Below, in pieces: positions 6,883-16,575 of a stretch of 27,702 bases of DNA; the first letter of the stretch is position 1; each line of letters begins with the position of its first letter. The position numbers were made by a program, and so were the translations under genes. The DNA lies in NCBI GenBank assembly GCA_035507155.1, contig DATJOK010000296.1:1-27702 (forward strand). Reading direction: 5' to 3'. Below the pieces are notes generated by a model, which saw only the letters and a program-made list of their open reading frames with translations, made no database searches and was not told the DNA's origin. The stretch is from DASZHJ01 sp035507155 (GTDB lineage Bacteria > Pseudomonadota > Alphaproteobacteria > ATCC43930 > CGMCC-115725).

Positions 6883-7134
6883 TCACCCGGCGATGAGCGC
6901 GATGGCGCGGAATCCCCAGGCCACCGCCGCGTAGCTCAGGAAGCCGATGGCGAGCAGCAGCAGCGGGAACACGATCAGCATGGCGTCGGCGCTGCGCTGT
7001 CCATCGCCATATTCCTGCGAGCCCGAGAGCCGGGCCAGGACCGGCTTCGCCACGGCGAAGGTGAGATTGGCGAAAACGGCCGTCGCGAGAACGGCCAGCA
7101 CGACATCGCCAACATCGCTCAGGAAGCTCAGCAT
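6883..7134 (-). CDS. Small membrane protein, two spans
   Basis: The protein has 83 residues. The first hydrophobic helix is near residues 8-30 (VVLAVLATAVFANLTFAVA) and the second near residues 52-80 (LIVFPLLLLAIGFLSYAAVAWGF), joined by a charged loop (RLSGSQEYGDGQRSAD). The ATG at 7134 is well supported by AGGGGAGG eight bases upstream, with AACAAGG closer in. No family is recognised. Its hydrophobic pattern and ribosome site make it a better gene candidate than any overlapping frame. It runs toward the DUF2182 gene, tail to tail. Confidence 0.6.
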   Translation of the reverse strand: MLSFLSDVGDVVLAVLATAVFANLTFAVAKPVLARLSGSQEYGDGQRSADAMLIVFPLLLLAIGFLSYAAVAWGFRAIALIAG

Positions 7135-7609
7135 CCTTGTTTCCTCCCCTGGCGGGACCGTGTGGTCTCCTGGATTGGCTCGATCGCGGACTCAATCGGC
7201 CTTCTCGCCCCGCGGCGGCCCTGCCCGGTCCGCCTGCGTCCCGATTCTAGGGAGTTTCTTTTCTTACGCCTATCCCCTGATGCTCGGTTGAGTGTTTTAT
7301 GGGGCGCGCGAGCGTCGCGGCTCCCCCTTTCTTGCGGCGCTGCATACGCGAGCGCACGGGGGGAATACCCTTCTTGGTATCGGGTGGCGCCCGAGTCGCG
7401 GTTTCCCGCACGAGGTGGAGCGGAGCCGCGCGACTCCGTGCCGATGCCGGGGTCGGCCGCCGCCGCGGCGCCGACGCCGTCGTGGCGGAAAAAGCGCGTG
7501 GTCGCTGCCCATTGCCGGAAGTGGGCAGGCCTCGCTATGCTGATTGTCATCGCGGGAGAGCGTGGAGCACCGGAGTGAGGCGGAGAGCGTCGAGCGGCGG
7601 CGGGACGTC
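7135..7609. other. 475-base gap between divergent genes
   Basis: No frame in this gap has convincing protein character; the candidates are Arg/Ala-rich shadows. A relatively AT-rich part lies near 7245-7305 and probably holds promoter sequence for one or both flanking genes. An inverted repeat ATACC-N6-GGTAT sits at 7365-7380. A longer imperfect hairpin can be drawn between about 7390 and 7437 (GAGTCGCG against CGCGCGACTC). Confidence 0.4.
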
Positions 7610-8116
7610 ATGAGCGAGGCGGCCGCGCCCAGTTCTCCGCAGGCGGGTTGCGATACCGCCCTTTTCCGCAAGGTTGCCGGGCACTGGGCCACGGGAGTCG
7701 CTGTCGTCACCACCGTCGACGCGGCGGGACGGCCCTTCGGCCTCACCATGAGCGCCGTCACCTCGCTGTCGCTCTCGCCCATGCAATTCCTGATCTGCGT
7801 CGACGAGCGCTCGGACTCGCTGGCGCCGATGCTGGCGAGCGGCTTCTTCTGCATCAACCTGTTGGCGGCCGGCCAGGAGGAGATCTCCCGCCGCTTCGCC
7901 AGCAAGCTCATGGACAAATTCACGGGCGTGCCGCACCGCCGGCACGGGAGCGCGGTGCCGGTGCTCGACGGCACCGTCGCCCATGTGGTGTGCCGCATCA
8001 CGGCCGCGCTGCCGGGCGGCGATCATCGCATCATCGTCGGCGAGGTGCTGGACGCCGACGCGCCGGGCGGCGAGCCGCTCCTCCACTTCCGCGGCGGCTA
8101 TCGCGCCCTGCAGTAG
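7610..8116 (+). CDS. Flavin reductase family protein (HpaC-like)
   Basis: The protein has 168 residues and is full length for the NAD(P)H:flavin oxidoreductase-like split-barrel domain. Landmarks are FRKVAGHWATGVAVVTT, the flavin-contact segment GLTMSAVTSLSLSP, FFCINLLAAGQEEISRRFA, and the C-terminal GEPLLHFRGGYRAL. Members reduce FMN or FAD with NAD(P)H and supply a partner monooxygenase. No monooxygenase gene is visible in the window, so the partner is elsewhere or the enzyme works alone. The ATG at 7610 begins just before the domain; a TTG at 7544 in the same frame is less likely. The ribosome site is weak. It ends 9 bases from the convergent LysR gene. Confidence 0.88.
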   Translation: MSEAAAPSSPQAGCDTALFRKVAGHWATGVAVVTTVDAAGRPFGLTMSAVTSLSLSPMQFLICVDERSDSLAPMLASGFFCINLLAAGQEEISRRFASKLMDKFTGVPHRRHGSAVPVLDGTVAHVVCRITAALPGGDHRIIVGEVLDADAPGGEPLLHFRGGYRALQ

Positions 8117-8125
8117 GGCGCGCGC

Positions 8126-9031
8126 TCACCCATAGGGTTTCGCGGCGGCGCGGATCTCCCGGCGCAGCCACTCGCTGGCGGCATTGCCGTCATAGCGGCG
8201 GTGCCAGTAGAGCGTCCAGTGGAAGCGGTCGGGCGCGAACGGGAATTCGCGGGCGACGAGGGAGCGGCCGGCGATCGCCTCGGCAAGCCGCCCCGGCATT
8301 ACCGCCACCAGATCGGTTCGCCTGAGCACGTGCGGCACCAGGAGCCAGTGCGGCAGGTTGAGGGCGATGTCGCGCTTGCGCTCGAGGCGGCCCAGCACGT
8401 CGTCGGCGAAGCGCTGGTCGGTCGGGCTCTGGGCGACCCGGAGATGGCGCTGGGCGAGGAAGGCCTCCAGCGAGAGCCGGCCGCGCGCCAGCGGATGCGC
8501 GCTCCGCATCAGGCAGACCATGCGATCGGCGAAGAGCGGCTCGGCGCGGATCGAGCCGCCGTGCTCGAGGCCGGTGCTGACGGCGAGGTCGATCTCGTCC
8601 GCCTCCAGCGCGTCGACGGTGCGCGCCGGCGGCAGGTGCAGCACGTCCAGCCCCACCCGCGGCGCTTGCGTGCGCAGACGCTCCAGCAGGCCCGGCAGCA
8701 GCAGCAGCCCCAGCAGGTCCGACATCCGGATCGAGAAGCGTCGCTCGGACTCGCTGGGGTCGTAGCCGGCATCGGGCTCGAGGAGATGCTCGACCTGGCG
8801 CAGCAGCTGCCGCGTGGCGCCGGCGAGAGCGCGGGCGCGCGGCGTCGGCTGCATGCCGGTCGCCGTGCGCACCAGGATCTCGTCCGCGAAGAGATGGCGC
8901 AGCCGGCCGAGGGCGTTGCTCATGGCCGGCTGCGAGAGCCCGACCCGCTCCGCCGCCCGCGTCACGTGCCGCTCGGCCAGCAGCGCGTCGAGCGCCACCA
9001 GCAGGTTGAGATCGACGGCGCGGAGGTTCAT
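8126..9031 (-). CDS. LysR-family transcriptional regulator
   Basis: The protein has 301 residues, the standard length. The N-terminal winged helix is near residues 1-65 (DLNLLVALDALLAERHVTRAAERVGLSQPAMSNALGRLR), of the NodD/NahR-like subtype by its wording. An effector-binding domain follows from about residue 90 to the end. The ATG at 9031 is chosen because AGGAG lies 8 bases upstream; three earlier in-frame Met codons would add non-conserved residues. It diverges from the haloacid dehalogenase-like gene across 180 bases with two palindromes, and so most likely controls that gene, the CoA-transferase and perhaps the D-tartrate dehydratase. The effector is unknown. Confidence 0.93.
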   Translation of the reverse strand: MNLRAVDLNLLVALDALLAERHVTRAAERVGLSQPAMSNALGRLRHLFADEILVRTATGMQPTPRARALAGATRQLLRQVEHLLEPDAGYDPSESERRFSIRMSDLLGLLLLPGLLERLRTQAPRVGLDVLHLPPARTVDALEADEIDLAVSTGLEHGGSIRAEPLFADRMVCLMRSAHPLARGRLSLEAFLAQRHLRVAQSPTDQRFADDVLGRLERKRDIALNLPHWLLVPHVLRRTDLVAVMPGRLAEAIAGRSLVAREFPFAPDRFHWTLYWHRRYDGNAASEWLRREIRAAAKPYG

Positions 9032-9097
9032 GGGCGGCTCCTGGCTCGGCATTCCCGCCCGCGTCTCTTCCTGTGTCATGCTCGGCCTTGCGCGCCC

Positions 9098-9144
9098 ATT
9101 CATATCATGAATAGTGAGAGATCAATAATCAATTTAACAAATTG
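9098..9144. promoter_or_regulatory. Tandem LysR-type palindromes in divergent promoter
   Basis: Two inverted repeats share one architecture: ATTCAT-ATC-ATGAAT (9098-9112) and CAATTT-AAC-AAATTG (9130-9144). The first contains a T-N11-A core typical of LysR sites. Their centres are 32 bases apart, three helical turns, so both would face the same side of DNA. The surrounding stretch is the most AT-rich in this part of the window. Binding by the adjacent LysR protein is inferred. Confidence 0.6.
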
Positions 9145-9211
9145 CGCTCCACGCGTCATCGTTCATCAACGTTCCTCAACAGCCCGACCTTGACATGTGG
9201 GAGATCCGCCG

Positions 9212-9916
9212 ATGACCGCCACCGCCGCCCTCAAGTCCTCGATCGAGATCTGCATGTTCGACCAGTACGGCACGGTGGTCGACATGCAGGGCGGCCTGGT
9301 CGAGGTGGCGACGCCGTTCCTCAGGGCGAAGGGCTGGGCGGGAAAACCCGACTCCTTCGTTACCTGGTGGCGGCGGACCCATTTCGAGAACTCGATGATC
9401 GACGCGCTCCTCCATCGCGAGCACACGCCCTATCGCGAGATCGGCCATCGCGCGGTCTCCTTCGTGATGGAGCGCGCCGGCATCCCGCACACCATGGAGG
9501 ATGTGCGCGCGCTGGTGGCGGCGATCGAACGGCTGAAGCCGTTTCCCGAGGTGCCAGCGGCGCTGCAGCGCCTGCAGTCGCGCTACAAGCTGGTGGTGCT
9601 CTCGAACGGCGATCCCGATATGCTGGAGACCGCCAGGCGCTACCACGGCATCCCCTTCGACCGGGTAATCTCGGTGGCGGCCGCCAATTCCTTCAAACCG
9701 CATCTCGCCACATACACCAAGGCGGCGGAGATCACGGGAACGCCGATGGAGAAGATCCTGTTCGTCGCCAACCACGCCTTCGACTGCATCGGCGCCAAGT
9801 CGGCGGGGATGCGCACCGCCTTCATCGACCGGCGCCGGCGCCCCTTCGGCATGACGCCGCACCAGCCTGATATTCTCGTGCGCAGCATGACGGAGCTCGC
9901 CGATGTCATGGTCTGA
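9212..9916 (+). CDS. HAD-family, L-2-haloacid dehalogenase type II-like
   Basis: The protein has 234 residues, the usual length for type II haloacid dehalogenases, with a HAD core and a helical cap. The nucleophile motif is FDQYGT with D17 and T21. Motif II is LSNG with S131 and N132. K162 and Y168 (FKPHLATY) keep the K-x5-Y spacing of the characterised enzymes, and D191 closes motif IV. In motif IV the family's S-x-N is A186-x-H188, so two residues important in true dehalogenases differ. GGAGAT precedes the ATG at 9212. The CoA-transferase start overlaps its end by 14 bases, so translation is probably coupled. It may be a dehalogenase of unusual specificity or a phosphatase-like hydrolase. 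Confidence 0.85.
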   Translation: MTATAALKSSIEICMFDQYGTVVDMQGGLVEVATPFLRAKGWAGKPDSFVTWWRRTHFENSMIDALLHREHTPYREIGHRAVSFVMERAGIPHTMEDVRALVAAIERLKPFPEVPAALQRLQSRYKLVVLSNGDPDMLETARRYHGIPFDRVISVAAANSFKPHLATYTKAAEITGTPMEKILFVANHAFDCIGAKSAGMRTAFIDRRRRPFGMTPHQPDILVRSMTELADVMV

Positions 9917-11111
9917 GACGGCGCCGCTCGCCGGCACCCGCATCCTCGATCTCACCCGCGTCGTCGCCGGCCCCTTCGGCACCATGCTGCTGGGCGATCT
10001 CGGCGCCGACGTCGTCAAGATCGAGGAGCCCCAAAAGGGCGACGAGGCGCGCGGATTCGGGCCGCCGTTCCTCGGTGGCGAGAGCGCCTATTTCCTCTCG
10101 GTCAACCGCAACAAGCGGAGCTGCGCCGTCGATCTCAAATCGCCGGCCGGCCGCGATCTCGTGCTGAAGCTCGCCGGCGTCGCCGACGTGGTGGTGGAGA
10201 ATTTCCGGCCCGGCACGCTGGAGCGCTTGGGCTTGGGATTCGAGACGCTCTCGCAGCTCAACCCGCGTCTCATCCTCTGCGCCGTCTCCGGCTTCGGCCG
10301 CGAGGGACCGGAGGCGGGGCGGCCGGGCTACGATCTCATCGTGCAGGGCGAGTCCGGCGTCATGGACGTGACCGGCGAGGCGGAGGGTCCGCCTACCAAG
10401 GTCGGGACCTCGATCGCCGATCTCGTCTCCGGCATGTATGCGGCGCAGGCGGTGCTGTCGGCGCTGCTGCGGCGCGAACGCACCGGCCGCGGCGGCCGCG
10501 TCGACATCGCGATGCTGGACGCCATGGCCTCGCTCCTCACCATGAATGCCGGTATCTACTTCGCCACCAGCAAGGCGCCGAAGCGGCGCGGCAATGCGCA
10601 TCCCACCATCACGCCCTACGAGACGTTCCAGGCGTCGGACGGCTGGATCAACGTGGGCTGCGCCAGCGAGAAGTTCTGGCGCGTCTTCTGCGAGACCATC
10701 GGCGGCGGAGCACTTCTCGACGACCCGCGCTTCCGCATCAATGCCGACCGCGTCACCAACCGGCCGGCGCTGCGGGCGGCGCTGGAGCCGATCTTCCGCC
10801 GGGAGACCCGCCGCCACTGGCTCGATCGCCTGACCGCGGCCGGGATTCCCTGCGGCGAGATCAAGACCGTGGCAGAGGTCTGCACCGCGCCGCAGCTCAC
10901 CGAGCGCGGCATGATCCAGAGCATGCCGCACAAGGCCGCGGGCACCGTGCGCGCCGTCGCGAGCGCGCTCCGCTTCGACGACGCGCCGCCGCCCGAGCCC
11001 GCGCCGCCGCCACTGCTGGGCGAGCACACCGCCGCCGTGCTGAGCGAATGGCTGGGACTCGGCGCGGCGGACGCTGAGGCGCTGGCGGCGGCGGGCGCGT
11101 TCGGCGCTTGA
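9903..11111 (+). CDS. Class III (CaiB/BaiF) CoA-transferase
   Basis: The protein has 402 residues and is full length for the family, whose members move CoA between carboxylic acids through an interlocked dimer. The N-terminal signature is AGTRILDLTRVVAGPFGTMLLGDLGADVVKIE. VNRNKRSCAVDLKSPAGR and VVENFRPGTLERLG follow. The catalytic Asp is D173 in TSIADLVSGMYA, aligning with Asp169 of formyl-CoA transferase. The start overlaps the HAD gene by 14 bases, with GGAG seven bases before the ATG. Which acid is activated cannot be told from sequence. Its place between a HAD hydrolase and a D-tartrate dehydratase points to 2-hydroxy- or 2-halo-acid catabolism, which is inference. Confidence 0.92.
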   Translation: MSWSETAPLAGTRILDLTRVVAGPFGTMLLGDLGADVVKIEEPQKGDEARGFGPPFLGGESAYFLSVNRNKRSCAVDLKSPAGRDLVLKLAGVADVVVENFRPGTLERLGLGFETLSQLNPRLILCAVSGFGREGPEAGRPGYDLIVQGESGVMDVTGEAEGPPTKVGTSIADLVSGMYAAQAVLSALLRRERTGRGGRVDIAMLDAMASLLTMNAGIYFATSKAPKRRGNAHPTITPYETFQASDGWINVGCASEKFWRVFCETIGGGALLDDPRFRINADRVTNRPALRAALEPIFRRETRRHWLDRLTAAGIPCGEIKTVAEVCTAPQLTERGMIQSMPHKAAGTVRAVASALRFDDAPPPEPAPPPLLGEHTAAVLSEWLGLGAADAEALAAAGAFGA

Positions 11112-11152
11112 AGCAGCATCTCTGCTGATCTCGGTGTCTCTGCACCACCTCG

Positions 11153-11243
11153 CTCCCAACCTCCCCCTCAAGGGGAGGGGCTGGTTGTCAGGACCTCTCG
11201 TTTCCCCCTTCCCCCTTGAGGGGGAGGGTTGGGGCGGGGGTGA
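11153..11243. repeat. Intergenic long hairpin of CCCCTC/GAGGGG repeats
   Basis: Two copies of a C/G-tract unit lie in inverted orientation: CCCAACCTCCCCCTCAAGGGG near 11156-11176 and its near-complement CCCCCTTGAGGGGGAGGGTTGGG near 11211-11233. Each copy also has a small internal palindrome (CCCCTCAAGGGG-like). They can fold into a long stem, with one or two mismatches or indels, closing the gap between the CoA-transferase and the tartrate dehydratase. Such elements are dispersed intergenic repeats in many alphaproteobacteria. It may act as a terminator or RNA-stability element. Confidence 0.6.
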
Positions 11244-11276
11244 ATCCTCGGTGCTTCAGGCATCGCGCTAACATCC

Positions 11277-12437
<1,161 letters not shown>

Positions 12438-13526
12438 GGCGCGCTCCGGCGGGCCGAGGAATTCGCGAAACCGCGCTACCTCGGCGTCGAACTCGCGGGC
12501 GAAGTCGCGTCCTTTCGGCCGCGCCTTCACGAAGCCGGGCTCGATCTCGAGCGCGCCCGTCGCCGTCGAGGCATTGACCCAGCCGATCACCTTGTCGCGC
12601 CAGAGCAGCGGCATCGCGTAGTAGCCGAGCTTGCGCTTGCGCGCCGGCGTATAGGCCTCGAAACGATAGGGCCAGCCCCAGAGATGCTCGAAGCGCCGGC
12701 GGTCCCAGACGACGGGATCGAAGGGTGCGAGGAAGCGCACGCGCGGTTCCTCGACGACCGTGTCGAGCCTGCCCGCGAGCCACAGATAGGTCTCGCCCGC
12801 CACCGCGCCGCGCTCGATCTCGCCCGATGTCATCAGCTCCGCGATGGTGGCGCGGACATTACCGAGCCCGGGCGAGTGGCGCGTCAGCAGCGAGAAGGCG
12901 GCACGGAGACTGGTCTCGGGCGCCGGGGCAAGCAGACGCAGGACCAGGCGCACCAGGCGGCGCAGACGTTCCTCGGCCGCGAGCGGCTCCGGTGGCGGTG
13001 GGGCCGCCTCGTAGACGCGGATGCCGTCGCGGCGCTCGGCGACCCGCAGCAGGCCGTAGTGATGGAGGCTCTGCAGCGCTCGGGTCGTCGCCTTGGAGAA
13101 GCCGCCCCAGCCGTTGACGGCGCGTCGTCTGCCGAATTCCGCCTCGAGGTCGCGCGGATGCACCGCGCTGCGCGCCTGCACGAAGGCCAGCACCTTCGCC
13201 GCGAGCCCGGTCGGGACGTGGCGGCCGTCGGCGCGCCTGGGGTCGCGGCGCGGATGCAGCAGGCGCTGGGTGCTGCCGGGCATGAAGCCGTAGGCGTAGA
13301 CGAAATCCTCCGCCAGGCGGAGCCGTGCGAAGTGCCGGTCGAGGTCGCCGGCGCGATAACCCGCCACGCGATGGCGCAGGATGAGATCCTGGGCGCGGGC
13401 GGGCGAGCGGATCGGGTCCGCCTGGACGAAGCCCAGCTTCTCGATCGCGCGGCCGAGGGTGGTCGGCGCGAAGAGCGTCGTCTGCACGGCTTCCGCGCGG
13501 AGCTGTCGGAGGGTGGGGCGGCTCAT

Positions 13527-14246
13527 TCAGATCGCATCCCACAGCAGGGCGAGGCCGGCAAGCAGCATCAACCCGTCCATCAACAGGCGGAAGCGCTCGG
13601 GGTCGAGGCGGAGCACGAAGCGCTTGGCGGCGAAGGCGCCCACCATCAGCGACGAGCCCGCGATCAGGCCCTTGCCGAAGGTGGCGAGCGGCAGGGCGCC
13701 GAAGCGCTGGAAGGCGATCGCCTTGCTGGCGTAGATCGCCAGCGACCCCGCTGCCTCGGTGGAGAGGAACGCGCCCTTGACCAGGCCGTAGCTGATGAAG
13801 ATCGGCACCGTGATCGGCCCCGTCGTCACCACGATGCCGGTGACGAAGCCGACGACGGCGCCGATGGCGGCCAAGTGCCAGAGGGTGAGCTTGATCTCGC
13901 GCCGGGTCAGCCAGCGCCGCGCCGGGATCATGAACAGGAGGAAGGTGCCGATCGCCACATCGACCACCCGCGCCGGCAGGATCAGCAGCGTCTTGGCGCC
14001 GAGCGCCGCGGCAGGGGCGCCGGTGACGGCATAGGCGCCGCAGGCGCGCCAGTCCACCTCGCGCCACCAGGCGAGGATGCGCGAGAGGTTCGCCATCACC
14101 GCCGCCACCGCCATGATCGGCACCGCCTCCTGGGGTCCGAACTCGTAGACCAGCACCGGCACCAGCATGATCGACGAGCCGGTGCCGATGATGCCGCTGA
14201 CGGTGCCGGCGATGAGCCCTACCGCCAGGACGAACAGGAAATCCAA
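13527..14246 (-). CDS. TauE/SafE (TSUP) family membrane permease
   Basis: The protein has 239 residues and about seven hydrophobic spans in two related halves, as in the TSUP family. The first half opens with LIAGTVSGIIGTGSSIMLVPVLV and the second with VGFVTGIVVTTGPITVPIFISYG, the expected duplicated helix. Members move sulfite, sulfoacetate, taurine-derived or other small anions across the inner membrane. It lies 75 bases after the histidine kinase and directly before the glycosylase on the same strand, so the four genes may be one transcript. The substrate cannot be read from sequence. Confidence 0.9.
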   Translation of the reverse strand: MDFLFVLAVGLIAGTVSGIIGTGSSIMLVPVLVYEFGPQEAVPIMAVAAVMANLSRILAWWREVDWRACGAYAVTGAPAAALGAKTLLILPARVVDVAIGTFLLFMIPARRWLTRREIKLTLWHLAAIGAVVGFVTGIVVTTGPITVPIFISYGLVKGAFLSTEAAGSLAIYASKAIAFQRFGALPLATFGKGLIAGSSLMVGAFAAKRFVLRLDPERFRLLMDGLMLLAGLALLWDAI

Positions 14247-14321
14247 GGCCGCTCTTTCCCCCGCTTCGGAGGGCGGAGCATAGGCGATGCGGATGAGGGG
14301 AGGTAGGGGCCGGGGCGCAGC

Positions 14322-15674
14322 TCAGGCCTTTGCGCAGCGCGGCAGGCGCACGCGGAACGTGGCGCCGCCGCCGGGGCGGTCCTCGACGCTGATGCTGCCG
14401 CCATGGCCCTCGGCAACCCGGTGCGCGATGGCGAGGCCGAGGCCGGCGCCGCCGCGCGAGCGGTTGCGCGACGGCTCCAGGCGGCGGAACGGCTCGAAGA
14501 TCGCCTCGCGCTCGGCAGCCGGAATGCCGGGCCCGCGATCCTCGACCAGGATCTCGCCCTCCTTCGCCGTCGCGGCAATGGCGACGTCCGCCTGGTTGCC
14601 GTATTTGACCGCGTTGTCGACGAGATTGCCGACCATGCGCGCGAGCGCGGCGGCGCTGCCGCGCACCAGCACGGGCTCCGCGGGCAGCACGGCCTTGACC
14701 GGCATCCCCGCCGCCGAGCGGTCCTCGCACTCGCGGCCGACCACGCTCACGAGATCGACCTCCTGGGTCTCCGCGCCGAGGAAGCTCGCCTGGGCGTAGC
14801 TGAGCGCGTCCTCGAGGAGCGCATTCATCCCCTCGACGTCGCGGACCGCGCGCTCGCGCATCGCGCCTTCGGGCAGGGTCTCCACCCGAAGACGGAGCCG
14901 CGTCAGGTAGGTCCGGAGATCATGGGCGATCGCGCCGATGATGAAGGCGCGTCCCTTGACCAGGACGGCGATCCGCGACTGCATCTGGTTGACCGCGCGG
15001 ATGAGGGCGCGCACCTCGCGGGCGCCGCTTTCCCGCGTCGGCTTCGGCTCGAGATCGGTGCCGAAGCGCTCCACCGCGCGGGCGAGCCGCGACAGCGGCA
15101 GCGTCTCGCGGATCACCGCCAGGATGGCGATGGCGGCCACCACGAAGCCGATGACGCCGGCCCAGAATCCCGTCGGCAGGCCGAACAGTCGCGGCACCAG
15201 CTGATCCGAGCTCTCCACCACGAGATAGCCGCCGGAGGCGAGGGACACCACGATCTCCACGCGGCTGTCGAGATATTGCCTGAGGCGCGGAAACCAGATG
15301 CCCACCCGGACGGCGCCGTCGATGAGCCGCGCCGAGATCTGGCGATCCCCGGGATCCGGGAGATATCGCCGCAGCGCCGCCTCCACCCGGCCAAGCTCGC
15401 GGCCGCCGGCGAGATCCGACGGAACCTCCTGCCGGACCTCGGCGCGGAGGCCGAGCCCGTTGACCGCGCGCAGCTGCAGCGACTGCTGCTCCGGCGTCGC
15501 GTGGTCGAGCAGTGTCGCCAGCGCTGCCACCTGGTCCGGCAGCGGCAGGCGCGGGCCGACCTGGGTCGCGCGGCTCCGGTCGTAGTAGAAGACGCCGGCC
15601 ACCACCAACTGCAGGACGAAGAGAGCGGCAACGACGATCAGCGCGACGCGCCAGACCAGGCCGAGGCTCCGCAT
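14322..15674 (-). CDS. Sensor histidine kinase, EnvZ-like
   Basis: The protein has 450 residues. Membrane helix 1 is near residues 8-30, followed by a periplasmic sensor domain of about 135 residues, helix 2 near 168-188, and a HAMP linker. The phospho-acceptor His is H251 in AIAHDLRTYLTRLRLR. ATPase motifs follow: the N box NLVDNAVKYG, G1 box DRGPGIP and G2 box GGAGLGLAIA. The usual Pro of HDLRTPLT is Tyr here, a variant I associate with alphaproteobacterial EnvZ-type kinases. It starts 6 bases after the response regulator stop and is its cognate partner. The periplasmic domain resembles no ligand domain I can name. Confidence 0.95.
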   Translation of the reverse strand: MRSLGLVWRVALIVVAALFVLQLVVAGVFYYDRSRATQVGPRLPLPDQVAALATLLDHATPEQQSLQLRAVNGLGLRAEVRQEVPSDLAGGRELGRVEAALRRYLPDPGDRQISARLIDGAVRVGIWFPRLRQYLDSRVEIVVSLASGGYLVVESSDQLVPRLFGLPTGFWAGVIGFVVAAIAILAVIRETLPLSRLARAVERFGTDLEPKPTRESGAREVRALIRAVNQMQSRIAVLVKGRAFIIGAIAHDLRTYLTRLRLRVETLPEGAMRERAVRDVEGMNALLEDALSYAQASFLGAETQEVDLVSVVGRECEDRSAAGMPVKAVLPAEPVLVRGSAAALARMVGNLVDNAVKYGNQADVAIAATAKEGEILVEDRGPGIPAAEREAIFEPFRRLEPSRNRSRGGAGLGLAIAHRVAEGHGGSISVEDRPGGGATFRVRLPRCAKA

Positions 15675-15680
15675 GGAGGC

Positions 15681-16403
15681 TCAGGCCTCGCGGACGTCGG
15701 CGGCGAAGAGATAGCCGCCGTTCCGCACCGTGGTCAGCAGCTCGGCGGCGCCGGCATCGGCGGCCTCGAGCTTGCGCCGGAGCCGGCTCACCGCCACGTC
15801 GATGGTGCGGTCCCAGGGCTCGGCGCTGCGGCCGCGCGTCCAGTCGATGAGCTGGTCGCGGGACAGCACCCGCCGCGGCCGCTCGATGAAGCAGGCGAGG
15901 AGGTCGAACTCCGCCGAAGTGAGCGGAACCTTCGCGCCGGCAACCGTCTCGACGAGGCGCGCATCGAGATCGACGATCAGGCTCGCGAAAGTGAAGCGCC
16001 GGCGCGGCTCGCTGTCCGCGCTCGGACGGCCGGTGCGGCGCAGCACGGCGCGGATGCGCGCCAGCAGCTCGCGGGGATTGAAGGGCTTGGCGATGTAGTC
16101 GTCGGCGCCGAGCTCGAGGCCGACGATGCGGTCGGTATCGTCGCTCTTGGCAGTGAGGAAGAGGATCGGGACGGTGCTGCGCGCGCGCAGGCGGCGGCAG
16201 ATCGAAAGCCCATCCTCGTCAGGCAGCATGAGGTCGAGGATGACGAGATCGGGGAGACCGCGCTTCAGCGCGCGGTCCATCTCCTCGCCGCCCTCGGCGA
16301 GCTCCATGGCGAAGCCCTCGCGGCCGAGGAAGTCGCCGAGGAGCGCGCGGATCTCCGGATCGTCCTCGACGAGAAGGATGGATTTTCGCGGCATTCGAGA
16401 CAT
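15681..16403 (-). CDS. OmpR-family response regulator
   Basis: The protein has 240 residues. The receiver domain covers residues 7-122: acidic pocket E13-D14-D15, phospho-acceptor D57 (VILDLMLP), T84 and K106 (IAKPF). The OmpR-type winged helix covers about residues 135-236, with LTSAEFDLLACFIERPRRVLSRDQLI, a recognition helix RTIDVAVSRLRRKL, and the wing RNGGYLF. The kinase follows at 6 bases. Two ATG codons, at 16403 and 16394, are both possible and neither has a strong ribosome site. It diverges from the secreted repeat protein, with a 10-bp-spaced direct repeat between them that it may bind. Confidence 0.95.
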   Translation of the reverse strand: MSRMPRKSILLVEDDPEIRALLGDFLGREGFAMELAEGGEEMDRALKRGLPDLVILDLMLPDEDGLSICRRLRARSTVPILFLTAKSDDTDRIVGLELGADDYIAKPFNPRELLARIRAVLRRTGRPSADSEPRRRFTFASLIVDLDARLVETVAGAKVPLTSAEFDLLACFIERPRRVLSRDQLIDWTRGRSAEPWDRTIDVAVSRLRRKLEAADAGAAELLTTVRNGGYLFAADVREA

Positions 16404-16458
16404 CGCGGGGCAAGCCTACACGCGGGTCCTGGGAGCGAGAATGCTTAACGGGGCGGCG

Positions 16459-16479
16459 GTAACAAAACGTTACAAGTCG
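16459..16479. promoter_or_regulatory. Candidate response-regulator binding site
   Basis: Two direct half-sites, TAACAAAACG (16460-16469) and TTACAAGTCG (16470-16479), agree at 7 of 10 bases and follow each other with a 10-base period. That is the tandem arrangement bound by OmpR-family dimers. The same bases also form the inverted repeat GTAAC-N5-GTTAC (16459-16473). The site lies about 56 bases before the regulator start and 97 before the secreted protein. Confidence 0.5.
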
Positions 16480-16575
16480 GGCGCCGGCTGCAAAACCCGG
16501 GCAAAGAAGCGGGCCCAGCTTTGGCACCGTCCGAATTCCCCGACGGACCCGCGCCAACTCCTGAGGAGACCCGCA

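Noticed and set aside
7299..7613. 104-codon plus-strand frame before the flavin reductase
   Set aside because: Arg/Ala/Gly-rich with no ribosome site or domain, and it overlaps the flavin reductase start region.
16520..16537. TGGCAC resembling a sigma-54 -24 element upstream of the secreted repeat protein
   Set aside because: The required GC of the -12 element is absent at the correct spacing.
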